Below are positions 7,713 to 13,267 of a stretch of 15,762 bases of DNA, one piece after another. The stretch covers positions 1 to 15,762 of the forward strand of contig JAAAVE010000627.1 of assembly GCA_015679605.1 (NCBI GenBank). Direction: 5' to 3'. The position numbers and the translations under genes were made by a program. How positions within the stretch are numbered: position 1 is the stretch's first letter; the number at the start of each line of letters is the position of its first letter. The notes beneath the pieces were generated by a model. The model worked only from the letters and a program-made list of their open reading frames with translations. It ran no database searches and was not told the origin of the DNA. Origin of the DNA: Podila epigama (lineage: Eukaryota > Mortierellomycota > Mortierellomycetes > Mortierellales > Mortierellaceae).

Positions 7713-7760
7713 TAACACCCTTCTTGTTTTACCTAACAGGCTTGCAAAGGTAAAAGAAGG
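7713..7760 (+). terminator. cob 3' hairpin with C-rich motif
   Basis: AACACCC followed by TTCTTG and TTTT begins just after the cob stop. The stem pairs CCTTC (7719-7723) with GAAGG (7756-7760) and TTTTACCT (7727-7734) with AGGTAAAA (7748-7755), with a three-base bulge and a 13-base loop. The position and sequence parallel the nad5 3' hairpin. It is a candidate 3' processing or stability element. Confidence 0.6.
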
Positions 7761-7857
7761 AAAGATATGAAAAATATAAGTCTTTTTTTTTATATTCCTA
7801 TAAGAAATTTTTATTTTTAAAGTTATATAACACTAAATTATGAGATTATTCCTTCAT

Positions 7858-7877
7858 AATCCCCGAAGGCAAAGATT
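7858..7877 (+). repeat. Small GC hairpin element, AATC...GATT family, copy 1
   Basis: AATC, a CCC-GAAGG core and GATT form a short stem. It shares its ending with 9036-9058 and 12439-12461 (GGC-AAGATT). It is a slightly decayed copy (CAAAGATT instead of CGAAGATT). Confidence 0.5.
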
Positions 7878-7994
7878 CTTCTCTCATATAAAGTATAATA
7901 TATAATTATTTTTATTATAATAAGAGAATATAAAAATTTTACAAACAAAAAAATATTAAAACTTTTTTCTATAAATAAGATATATTCCTATATT

Positions 7995-8849
7995 TTGCCT
8001 AAGAATAGTGGGAATGAAAACGTATTTTTACGTTTAGGAAAAGCCTCCATTCCAGTTAACAATAGATTCGCCTTCGGATTGACCACCCCTGCGTGGAGAT
8101 CTTATTTATTCTATTATTATCTTAAGTTTATAAGCAATAGATTATTAATCTTTTTATTCTATCTCTTATACTTATACTTAATTTTATATTCGTTATACCC
8201 AAATACCGTTTATTGTGCGGACGATGCTTACATGAGTGACAGTTCATTTGAATTTGATATTGAAGAAGATGAACCAGCTCGAACATTATTACAATTAGAT
8301 GAGATACACAAAATCTGGTCTTGTAATAATGTACCTTCTTATTATTATTCACCAATAGAAAATAAACCATTTATTAATAATGTCCTTTTAAAATTTAATG
8401 GAGAAGTTTCAAATAAAACAGACTCTTATGTGTATTATAATATTTGCGCTAATATAGATTTTAAAACGCCTTTAACTTTATCTGGAATAATAAATGAATT
8501 ACCACTTATGAGCACTACCCCTATTATGGACAAAATAGTTAACTTAGTAGCACTGTACAAGCATAACTTATCTTCTCTAGGTTTATTCCCAAACATGGTA
8601 ATAACAGATAAAGGTATTTTAGGGGTGTATCCCAAATATCCTATCCCAAATGACCCGGTAATAAATGGACTGGTCGTTTATGAAAATCACTCAATAAGGA
8701 TAGAGTTAAAAAATGCCTTGTTGAGATTGACGGATTTAAGGAAGTTCGAATGGGACCTTACATTATTCGAACTTAATACTAATAACAATAGTGTACAAAA
8801 AGATGGAGCCTACTTTTTAGATTTACTAAATCAAACATTTTGGAAGTAA
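7995..8849 (+). CDS. Unrecognised ORF with N-terminal membrane segment and acidic region
   Basis: I do not recognise this protein. The frame is open from 7899 to TAA at 8847-8849 with no ATG until 8232, so the start is uncertain: TTG at 7995 (284 aa), an upstream ATA/ATT, or ATG 8232 (about 205 aa). Residues about 36-68 from the TTG are very hydrophobic and Leu/Tyr-rich, likely one membrane anchor. An acidic stretch follows (SFEFDIEEDEPA, about 83-94), then a mixed soluble domain of about 190 residues with GILGVYPKYPIPNDP and a charged C-terminus. The segment before the anchor includes a GC hairpin (CGCCTTCGG near 8071). No LAGLIDADG, GIY-YIG, polymerase or ribosomal-protein motif is seen. 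The codon use looks coding. It ends with a C-rich 3' motif at 8874, like the respiratory genes, which argues that it is expressed. Confidence 0.7.
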   Translation: MPKNSGNENVFLRLGKASIPVNNRFAFGLTTPAWRSYLFYYYLKFISNRLLIFLFYLLYLYLILYSLYPNTVYCADDAYMSDSSFEFDIEEDEPARTLLQLDEIHKIWSCNNVPSYYYSPIENKPFINNVLLKFNGEVSNKTDSYVYYNICANIDFKTPLTLSGIINELPLMSTTPIMDKIVNLVALYKHNLSSLGLFPNMVITDKGILGVYPKYPIPNDPVINGLVVYENHSIRIELKNALLRLTDLRKFEWDLTLFELNTNNNSVQKDGAYFLDLLNQTFWK

Positions 8850-8873
8850 TATGGGTTTTTATTAAAAATAGTA

Positions 8874-8895
8874 TTTACACCCTTCCCCTTAAAAC
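8874..8895 (+). promoter_or_regulatory. C-rich 3' motif after the unknown ORF
   Basis: TTTACACCCTTCCCCTTAAA lies 25 bases after the ORF stop. It matches the AACACCC-C/T-rich-TTTT motif after cob, atp6 and at the end of nad5. I see no matching G-rich arm close by. Confidence 0.5.
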
Positions 8896-8913
8896 AATAT
8901 AATACAACTAAAA

Positions 8914-9008
8914 ATTTCGACTTAAAATACTTTGCCGGAGGCCGAATTTTAGAATTAATAAAAAAATTTCCAATCAATGAATATGATTCTAAGAATTTAA
9001 GTCGAAAT
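8914..9008 (+). repeat. Inverted repeat of 13 bp enclosing a GC element
   Basis: ATTTCGACTTAAA at 8914-8926 is exactly complementary in reverse to TTTAAGTCGAAAT at 8996-9008. About 69 bases lie between the arms, including the GC element TTTGCCGGAGGCCGAA at 8931-8946. It can form a long stem or mark the ends of a small inserted element. Confidence 0.65.
8931..8950 (+). repeat. Short GC element (TTTGCC-GAGGCCGAA type)
   Basis: Differs by one base from the inverted copy at 4088-4106 in cob-i1. It sits in the loop of the 8914-9008 inverted repeat. Confidence 0.55.
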
Positions 9009-9035
9009 GGTAAATATGATAAGATATTCTGAAGG

Positions 9036-9058
9036 GATCCTCACCGGAGGCGAAGATT
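9036..9058 (+). repeat. Small GC hairpin element, AATC...GATT family, copy 2
   Basis: GATC-CTCACC-GGA-GGCGAA-GATT, a self-complementary short hairpin. It matches copy 3 at 12439 in most positions, including the GGCGAAGATT end. Confidence 0.6.
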
Positions 9059-9208
9059 TTTTTTCTTGGATTTAAGTAGTAAACAAAAATATTTTCATTT
9101 ATGGTTTAAACATCTTTGGGAATATGAATTGAACGAATAAAAAAGTAAATGTTAAAATTTTTTGATAATCGTGGTATTCGTTTTTAATCTTTTAATTGTC
9201 CCTGGGTA

Positions 9209-9225
9209 AGATTCCTTCGGAATCT
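9209..9225 (+). repeat. Perfect short hairpin with CTTCGG
   Basis: AGATTCC (9209-9215) pairs fully with GGAATCT (9219-9225) around a three-base loop. The C-TTC-G type core recurs near 8071, 9515 and 14842. Confidence 0.55.
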
Positions 9226-9464
9226 AGGAATAAGTATGTAGGCTAGGCTTTGGATTTGTCTATTTGATAAAGGATTATTACTCAACCAGCACATTAAATA
9301 TAACTAATAATTAACTTAGTCTTGCTTTTTTATATCACACTTATTTAACATTTTTCTTTATCTCTACTTTAATATAAGGATGTTTCGAATTTTTCTCAAA
9401 ATAAGCAAAACTTCTTATACTAGAGCGAGAGCAGTATGATATATAATTAATTCAGCCTAAGTAT

Positions 9465-9785
9465 TCTATATAAAAATTTTAGGTTCTTCCTTAGGATATA
9501 AATTCGCAGAAGAATCCTTCGGATTTTCCCCGAAAGGATCTATTGCTAAAAATAGTGAGAAAATCATGACTTGTTTGGTAAAAATCAAAGCCCTAATACA
9601 ATTATTAAATTAAGCCCTAATACAATTATTTAATTAAGCGGGAAAACAAACATGTATTTGGAATAATCGATGAATTACATCCAATGTATGGGGAAAATCC
9701 TTCTGCTAAACTCAAGCTTTAATAACAGTTTCTTAAGGAACCGTTATTTTTGTATACTCATTAGATGGTACGCTTGATAATAGTT
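9465..9785 (+). pseudogene. Relic of a GIY-YIG endonuclease C-terminal region outside any intron
   Basis: Reading pieces in frame gives ILGSSLGYKFAEES near 9477-9518, the same block as AGSSLGYNHSIET in the cob-i1 enzyme. Later pieces give HPMYGENPSAK (about 9677-9712), a NUMOD-type block, and VYSLDGTLDNS (about 9751-9785), the usual start of the DNA-binding tail. Stops, a GC hairpin insert (about 9515-9540) and a tandem duplication break the frame. No GIY-YIG catalytic domain or group I core is seen next to it, so it looks like a leftover from a lost intron or a duplicated endonuclease fragment. Confidence 0.65.
9588..9635 (+). repeat. Two tandem 24-base repeats
   Basis: Units 9588-9611 and 9612-9635 begin AAGCCCTAATACAATTATT and differ at one base. 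The duplication lies inside the endonuclease relic and keeps the length a multiple of three. Confidence 0.85.
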
Positions 9786-10213
9786 TTTTTTTCTGCTAGA
9801 TAGCAGGACTATCCTTTTATTGTTCACACATTACTATTGTAAGATATATAAAAAATATTAAATTGTTTTAAGGTAAAAGGGTTTTACCTTCTAGTAAGTC
9901 TGATAATGAATTTAAAAATTTTGGGTCTTGAAAATTAAATATAATTATTATAATAAATTTAAATTTTTATCCCTTCGGAGAAAAAAACTTATCCATATTA
10001 ACGTACTTTGTTAATTCTATTTTGTGGGACATTTAAGATAACGTATTATTATATTTAGTGAAATATTTTTATATTATGATCGGCCTCTTTCTTTACAAGA
10101 TCGAGGTCCCCATTTTGGCTATATATTATTAGAGAATTATAAATTAGATATCAATATTATAAAAATCCTGAAGAGGGGGTTACGAAGAGGCTAAAAATAT
10201 ATTTTATATATAA

Positions 10214-10300
10214 GGGCAAGTGGCTGAGTTTGGTTTAAAGCGTTTAACTTGAAATTAAATATGTTAATAGCATGCAGAGGTTCGAATCCTTTCTTGCCCG
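10214..10300 (+). tRNA. trnS: tRNA-Ser (TGA)
   Basis: A class II tRNA of 87 nt. The acceptor GGGCAAG pairs with CTTGCCC and the discriminator is G. The D stem is GCT/AGC, and the anticodon stem TTTAA/TTAAA has loop CTTGAAA (TGA, reading UCN). A long variable arm pairs ATG with CAT. The T arm has loop TTCGAAT. The start is just after an AT-rich run, in a spacer with no nearby gene. Confidence 0.94.
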
Positions 10301-10913
10301 AAAGATATATTCTCCTTATATGGTTGCGGGAGTGTGAAAGTGAATTAGGTAACTTTTAGATTTAAGGTACACACCCAGTATAGTTTTTTGTTCTTACTTT
10401 TTTTGAACTATTAAAACTATATGTTTATTAGCTTTTTTTTTATTTCCTCCTTTCCTGCCTCCGATGTTGAAGTTATCCAGCACTAATGTTTTGCCTTTGT
10501 GAAGTTAAAAACCCTAAAAAAAAAAGGATATACAAAAACTTTTAAACCCTTAATTTCCTTATTTTATTTTCAGATTTTCTATTAATTGCCTAGTTCCTTA
10601 AAGAGGACGAAATTTATAAAAAATTTTTTTATTCTTATTAATATGGCTATTGTCATTTTACTTTTCTAACAACATCATTAATTGAAGGTTAACGGCTATT
10701 CTGAAATAAAGATCTTCTGGGTCTAGCTTATATAATTTCTCAATTTAATTTCAATAAATGTAATGTAATTGTTATGAATATAGGTAATAATATTATTTAT
10801 GGAAATATTTATAAAAAATTTAAATTACATGAAAGTTTTTTATCTTTTAAAATTTTATCTGGCTATTTATCTCTTATAAAAATAGTACTAAGTAAAAAAA
10901 AACAAAAAAAAAC
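10301..10913 (+). other. Spacer before atp6 with one strong hairpin
   Basis: No conserved gene is supported. TATAGTTTT (10379-10387) pairs with AAAACTATA (10413-10421), and an inner GTTC/GAAC extends the stem. A patch at about 10324-10378 is richer in G and has tRNA-like pairing pieces but lacks the invariant U before the anticodon. A small open frame overlaps the atp6 start (separate entry). A run of A lies directly before the atp6 ATG. Confidence 0.5.
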
Positions 10914-10950
10914 ATGTCAACTTTTATTACAATTGTTAACAATCCATTAG
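10774..10950 (+). CDS. Small unrecognised ORF overlapping the atp6 start
   Basis: ATG 10774 to TAG 10948-10950, 58 residues starting MNIGNNIIYGNIYKKF and ending in a Lys-rich part (LSKKKQKKT) and a tail read out of frame from atp6. The frame is open upstream to 10705, giving about 81 codons in all. It resembles no family I know; it lacks the MPQLVPF start of atp8. It may be the remnant of a longer ORF or a chance frame. The overlap with atp6 (37 bases) makes separate translation doubtful. Confidence 0.25.
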   Translation: MNIGNNIIYGNIYKKFKLHESFLSFKILSGYLSLIKIVLSKKKQKKTCQLLLQLLTIH

Positions 10951-11684
10951 AGCAATTTGAAATCAAAGAATTCTTCTATTTTGGTGGACCTTTAATTGGG
11001 ATGAAATTCTCATTAACTAATATTGGTTTATATTTAATCATCGTTACTTTCTTAATCTTAGGAATGAGCTATTTATCATTAAATAACAATAAAGTTGTTC
11101 CATCAAGATGGTCATTAGTACAAGAATCATTATTTGGTAGTATTTTAAACATGATCAACTCAACTATTGGGACAAAAGGTCAAGCTTATTTACCTTTCTT
11201 ATATACGATATTCTTATATGTATTATTATCTAATTTAATAGGATTAGTACCTTATTCATTTACACCATCTTCTCATTTTGTTTTTGGTATTGGATTTAGT
11301 GTTGCTATTTTAATAGGTGTTACTATTTTAGGATTCCAAACTCATGCATTAAAATTCTTTGGATTATTTGTACCAGCTGGAACTCCATTAGGATTAGTGC
11401 CAGTTTTAGTATTAATTGAAACTATCTCATATTTAGCTAGAGCTTTAAGTTTAGGGTTACGATTAACTGCTAATATGATTGGTGGACACGTTTTACTTAA
11501 AATTTTCTCAACATTTACTTGGAAAGCCGTTATTGGTGGACCAATTTTATTATTAATTTCTGTAATTCCTTTCGCTTTCATTATTGCGTTCACTGGATTA
11601 GAGATTGCGATTGCTTTCATCCAGGCGTACGTATTCACTATGTTAACAGCTTCATACTTAAACGACGCGATTAACTTACATTAA
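10914..11684 (+). CDS. atp6: ATP synthase F0 subunit a
   Basis: Subunit a forms the two half-channels for protons against the c-ring of mitochondrial ATP synthase. The 256-residue protein starts at ATG 10914 (MSTFITIVNNPLEQFEI); in fungi a short N-terminal piece is often removed. The family core SLGLRLTANMIGGHVLL contains the essential Arg (LGLRL) that faces the c-ring carboxylate, and the last helix has GLEIAIAFIQAYVFTML, with the conserved Glu and Gln. The length is typical and there is no intron. Trp is TGG at both sites. TAA is at 11682-11684. A C-rich motif lies about 30 bases after the stop. The opposite-strand frame within this gene is a shadow. Confidence 0.98.
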   Translation: MSTFITIVNNPLEQFEIKEFFYFGGPLIGMKFSLTNIGLYLIIVTFLILGMSYLSLNNNKVVPSRWSLVQESLFGSILNMINSTIGTKGQAYLPFLYTIFLYVLLSNLIGLVPYSFTPSSHFVFGIGFSVAILIGVTILGFQTHALKFFGLFVPAGTPLGLVPVLVLIETISYLARALSLGLRLTANMIGGHVLLKIFSTFTWKAVIGGPILLLISVIPFAFIIAFTGLEIAIAFIQAYVFTMLTASYLNDAINLH

Positions 11685-12023
11685 TTTATCGGTCTTAATA
11701 ATAATTAAATTATATTAACACCCCTCCCTTTTAATAATAAGTAAAATAAACTTATAATATATTTATATCAGAAGATATTTTATAATTTATGTCAGAATAT
11801 TTTTATATCATTTATGTCAGAATCTATAAAAACCATTAATCTCTAAAGATTTAATAAATTTATTATTCTGGAATGTGTATTCTAGATTATATTTATTATA
11901 CACACTTCTATTGGTGGCCTGGATGTTAAATTATTTTAAAATTGGCTCCCTACTTTCCCTATTCTGAACACTTAATAAGTATTTCAAATAAACTTTACAG
12001 GGCAAAAATTTTTAATAATAATA
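11685..12023 (+). other. atp6 to tRNA-Tyr spacer: C-rich motif, short direct repeats, hairpin
   Basis: The motif TTAACACCCCTCCCTTTTAA is at 11715-11734. Three imperfect direct repeats of the type TTTATGTCAGAATAT occur at about 11762-11777, 11786-11802 and 11810-11826. TGTGTAT (11874-11880) pairs with ATACACA (11898-11904). No coding frame is supported. The C-rich motif is the same 3' element seen after cob. Confidence 0.55.
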
Positions 12024-12106
12024 GAGAAGGATTGTGAATGGTTAACAACTTGACTGTAAATCAAGCAACCGAAAGGTTATAGGGAGTTCGATTCTCTCCC
12101 TTCTCA
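12024..12106 (+). tRNA. trnY: tRNA-Tyr (GTA)
   Basis: 83 nt, class II. The acceptor GAGAAGG pairs with CCTTCTC and the discriminator is A. The anticodon stem CTTGA/TCAAG has loop CTGTAAA (GTA). The variable arm pairs ACC with GGT around GAAA. The T stem GGGAG/CTCTC has loop TTCGATT. Confidence 0.95.
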
Positions 12107-12257
12107 ATTTATATTTAAAAGAAGGAGTTTTAATATTTATATTTTAATATTTAGAATAAAAGGTGGATTCATGCGGCAGGTGCCACAAGGGGAACAGTTC
12201 AGGGTCCGAGGGGTGTATCAATTCTTCGAATAAAGTTTTATTTATAAAAATATCAAT

Positions 12258-12283
12258 GATGCATCGAGGCTCCACCGGAAGCT
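12258..12283 (+). repeat. GC double-hairpin element, partial copy E
   Basis: ATGCATCGAGGCTCCACCGGAAGCT-type sequence matches the right half of copies B and D (GCATCC, CTC, CGGAAGCT). The left GCCCCC hairpin is missing. Confidence 0.55.
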
Positions 12284-12352
12284 GTAACTTTTTCGTCGAA
12301 GGCCTAATTTAAAAATAAATAAGATAGGAATAATTTTATAAACGCAGTTTAG

Positions 12353-12383
12353 GTCCACAGGGCGATCCTTAAACCCTGTGGAC
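12353..12383 (+). repeat. Perfect 10-bp hairpin
   Basis: GTCCACAGGG (12353-12362) is fully complementary to CCCTGTGGAC (12374-12383), with an 11-base loop. A G-T pair can extend it. It is one of the strongest hairpins in the spacer and lies on neither tRNA. Confidence 0.8.
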
Positions 12384-12438
12384 TGAGAGCTTTGGAATAT
12401 AGGGTATACTATCTAATAATAAAAAAAAATTACGAAGG

Positions 12439-12461
12439 AATCATCGCCGAAGGCGAAGATT
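12439..12461 (+). repeat. Small GC hairpin element, AATC...GATT family, copy 3
   Basis: AATC-A-TCGCC-GAA-GGCGA-A-GATT is a near-perfect hairpin with one A-A mismatch and a GAA loop. It is the cleanest of the three copies. Confidence 0.65.
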
Positions 12462-12582
12462 ATTTATTCCGAAATAAATAATATTAGCACTCTTGCCAAA
12501 TTATTTCGGCCCACTGTGTTAAATTTTAAAAAATATATTAAGATCTCTTAAAGGTCTATCCTTTATGGAAGGGTATTTAATA

Positions 12583-12654
12583 TGGAGACAAAAAGACTCG
12601 AACTTTTCTCTTTGGTATGCAAAACCAATATATTACCAGATATACGATGTCCCC
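12583..12654 (-). tRNA. trnA: tRNA-Ala (TGC)
   Basis: On the - strand, acceptor GGGGACA pairs with TGTCTCC and the discriminator is A. The D stem is GTAT/ATAT. The anticodon stem TTGGT/ACCAA has loop TTTGCAT (TGC). The T loop is TTCGAGT with an A/T-rich stem. 72 nt. It is opposite in strand to all the protein genes here. Confidence 0.93.
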
Positions 12655-12751
12655 TTAATTAATAACAACCTCAATAACCCATATGAAATAATTTTGTTCA
12701 TACCGATATCTAATTATATCTATTAGAATTATTAAGATGTCAAACGAATTT

Positions 12752-12808
12752 AGCATCCCCCCCCCCTCGAGGGATGCATCCCCTGAGTTCCCCTGGGAGG
12801 GGAAGCTC
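12752..12808 (-). repeat. GC element, copy C, with a ten-C run
   Basis: Contains a run of ten C, CTCGAG, GGATGCATCC and a CCCCTGGGAGGGG hairpin. Read on the - strand it carries the GGGGATGCATCC centre shared with copy A. Flanking AAACGA and TCGTTT form a short inverted repeat around the element (about 12743 and 12807). It lies between two - strand tRNA genes. Confidence 0.6.
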
Positions 12809-12823
12809 GTTTATCGATATTTA

Positions 12824-12906
12824 TATGGGTAGTGAGACTTGAACTCACATGATAAAAATCAAGTTAGCCTAAATAACTCGCGTAAACCAATTACCGCCTT
12901 ACCCAT
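12824..12906 (-). tRNA. trnL: tRNA-Leu (TAG)
   Basis: On the - strand, acceptor ATGGGTA pairs with TACCCAT and the discriminator is A. The D stem is GCG/CGC. The anticodon stem AGTTA/TAACT has loop TTTAGGC (TAG, reading CUN). The variable arm pairs TGAT with ATCA. The T stem GTGAG/CTCAC has loop TTCAAGT. 83 nt. Confidence 0.95.
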
Positions 12907-13037
12907 ATATACTCTTCTTATCAAAAGGGCTTAAAAAAAAATGGGAGAAGTAAAAAAATTTTTATGACTATCTTGCTCGTCGATCCTTTATTATTATAAA
13001 GACTTACGAGTAATTTACCTAAGCTAGAAGTGAAATT

Positions 13038-13079
13038 AGCTGCCCCCTCCCGGGGACGCATCCCGCTCTATCGGAAGCT
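13038..13079 (+). repeat. GC-rich double-hairpin element, copy D
   Basis: Starts AGCTGCCCCC and ends GGAAGCT, like copy B inside the cob-i2 endonuclease gene. It has CCCC/GGGG pairing in the left half, while the right half (CTCTATCGG) has lost its hairpin. Same orientation as B, about 25 bases before tRNA-Trp. Confidence 0.75.
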
Positions 13080-13103
13080 GTCCTTTTGTGTATATTTAAG
13101 ATA

Positions 13104-13175
13104 AGGATGATAGTTTAAATGGTAAAGCAGTCGATTCCAAACCGACCAATGGAAGTTCAAGTCTCCCTCGTCCTG
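13104..13175 (+). tRNA. trnW: tRNA-Trp (CCA)
   Basis: 72 nt. The acceptor AGGATGA pairs with TCGTCCT (one G-T) and the discriminator is G. The D stem is GTTT/AAGC. The anticodon stem GTCG-/CGAC encloses loop TTCCAAA, anticodon CCA. The T loop is TTCAAGT, with one weak pair in the T stem. Most fungal mitochondrial tRNA-Trp genes read UCA so that UGA codes Trp; here the first anticodon base is C, which reads UGG only unless the base is edited. Confidence 0.9.
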
Positions 13176-13188
13176 AAATTAACTAGTA

Positions 13189-13267
13189 TTATCCTTGAAG
13201 ACGATGCAAAGACCAAGGGCCGCAAGCTATAGGGCGGCCCGGGCTTTGTGCTTTACCCTTAGGATAA
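13189..13267 (+). repeat. Large nested GC-rich hairpin after tRNA-Trp
   Basis: Three nested stems: TTATCCT (13189-13195) with AGGATAA (13261-13267), CAAAG (13207-13211) with CTTTG (13244-13248), and GGGCCGC (13217-13223) with GCGGCCC (13234-13240). It could be a mobile GC cluster or a small structured RNA or processing signal. It matches none of the tRNAs. Confidence 0.7.

Larger units (their letters stand above)
8850..10213 (+). other. Gene-poor region with hairpins and an endonuclease relic
   Basis: About 1.36 kb with no intact gene that I can support. It holds the C-rich motif at 8874, a long inverted repeat (8914-9008), GC hairpins at 8931, 9036 and 9209, a decayed GIY-YIG gene (9465-9785) with a 24-base tandem duplication, and AT-rich DNA up to tRNA-Ser. 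A short open piece around 9086-9138 (KYFHLWFKHLWEYELNE) ends in TAA and might be a remnant of another ORF, but it is too short to call. Confidence 0.6.
12107..12582 (+). other. Spacer with GC elements and hairpins
   Basis: About 475 bases with no gene. It holds a GC-rich patch at about 12165-12225 with possible local pairing (not a tRNA), a partial double-hairpin element (12258), a perfect hairpin (12353-12383) and an AATC...GATT element (12439). It separates + strand tRNA-Tyr from - strand tRNA-Ala, so transcripts from the two strands meet here. Confidence 0.5.

Noticed and set aside
7774-7782. ATATAAGTC, like the yeast mitochondrial promoter nonamer
   Set aside because: It is one mismatch from the yeast motif in AT-rich DNA. 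That promoter is not established for basidiomycetes and the site lies after the cob hairpin with no other support.
9086-9138. Short coding-like stretch KYFHLWFKHLWEYELNE
   Set aside because: It is too short, has no start, and no family can be named. It could be the tail of a lost ORF.
10318-10380. Possible tRNA-Leu-like fold before atp6
   Set aside because: The anticodon loop lacks the invariant U before the anticodon and the acceptor arms do not pair. At most it is a relic.
11342-11638. Opposite-strand frame inside atp6, and similar ones at 4673-4858, 8128-8370, 8435-8635 and 13917-14177
   Set aside because: They are mirror frames of conserved or clearly coding genes on the + strand and show no motif of their own.
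12165-12225. GC-rich patch after tRNA-Tyr considered as RNase P RNA
   Set aside because: I do not see the conserved core sequences of that RNA. Local pairing is weak.
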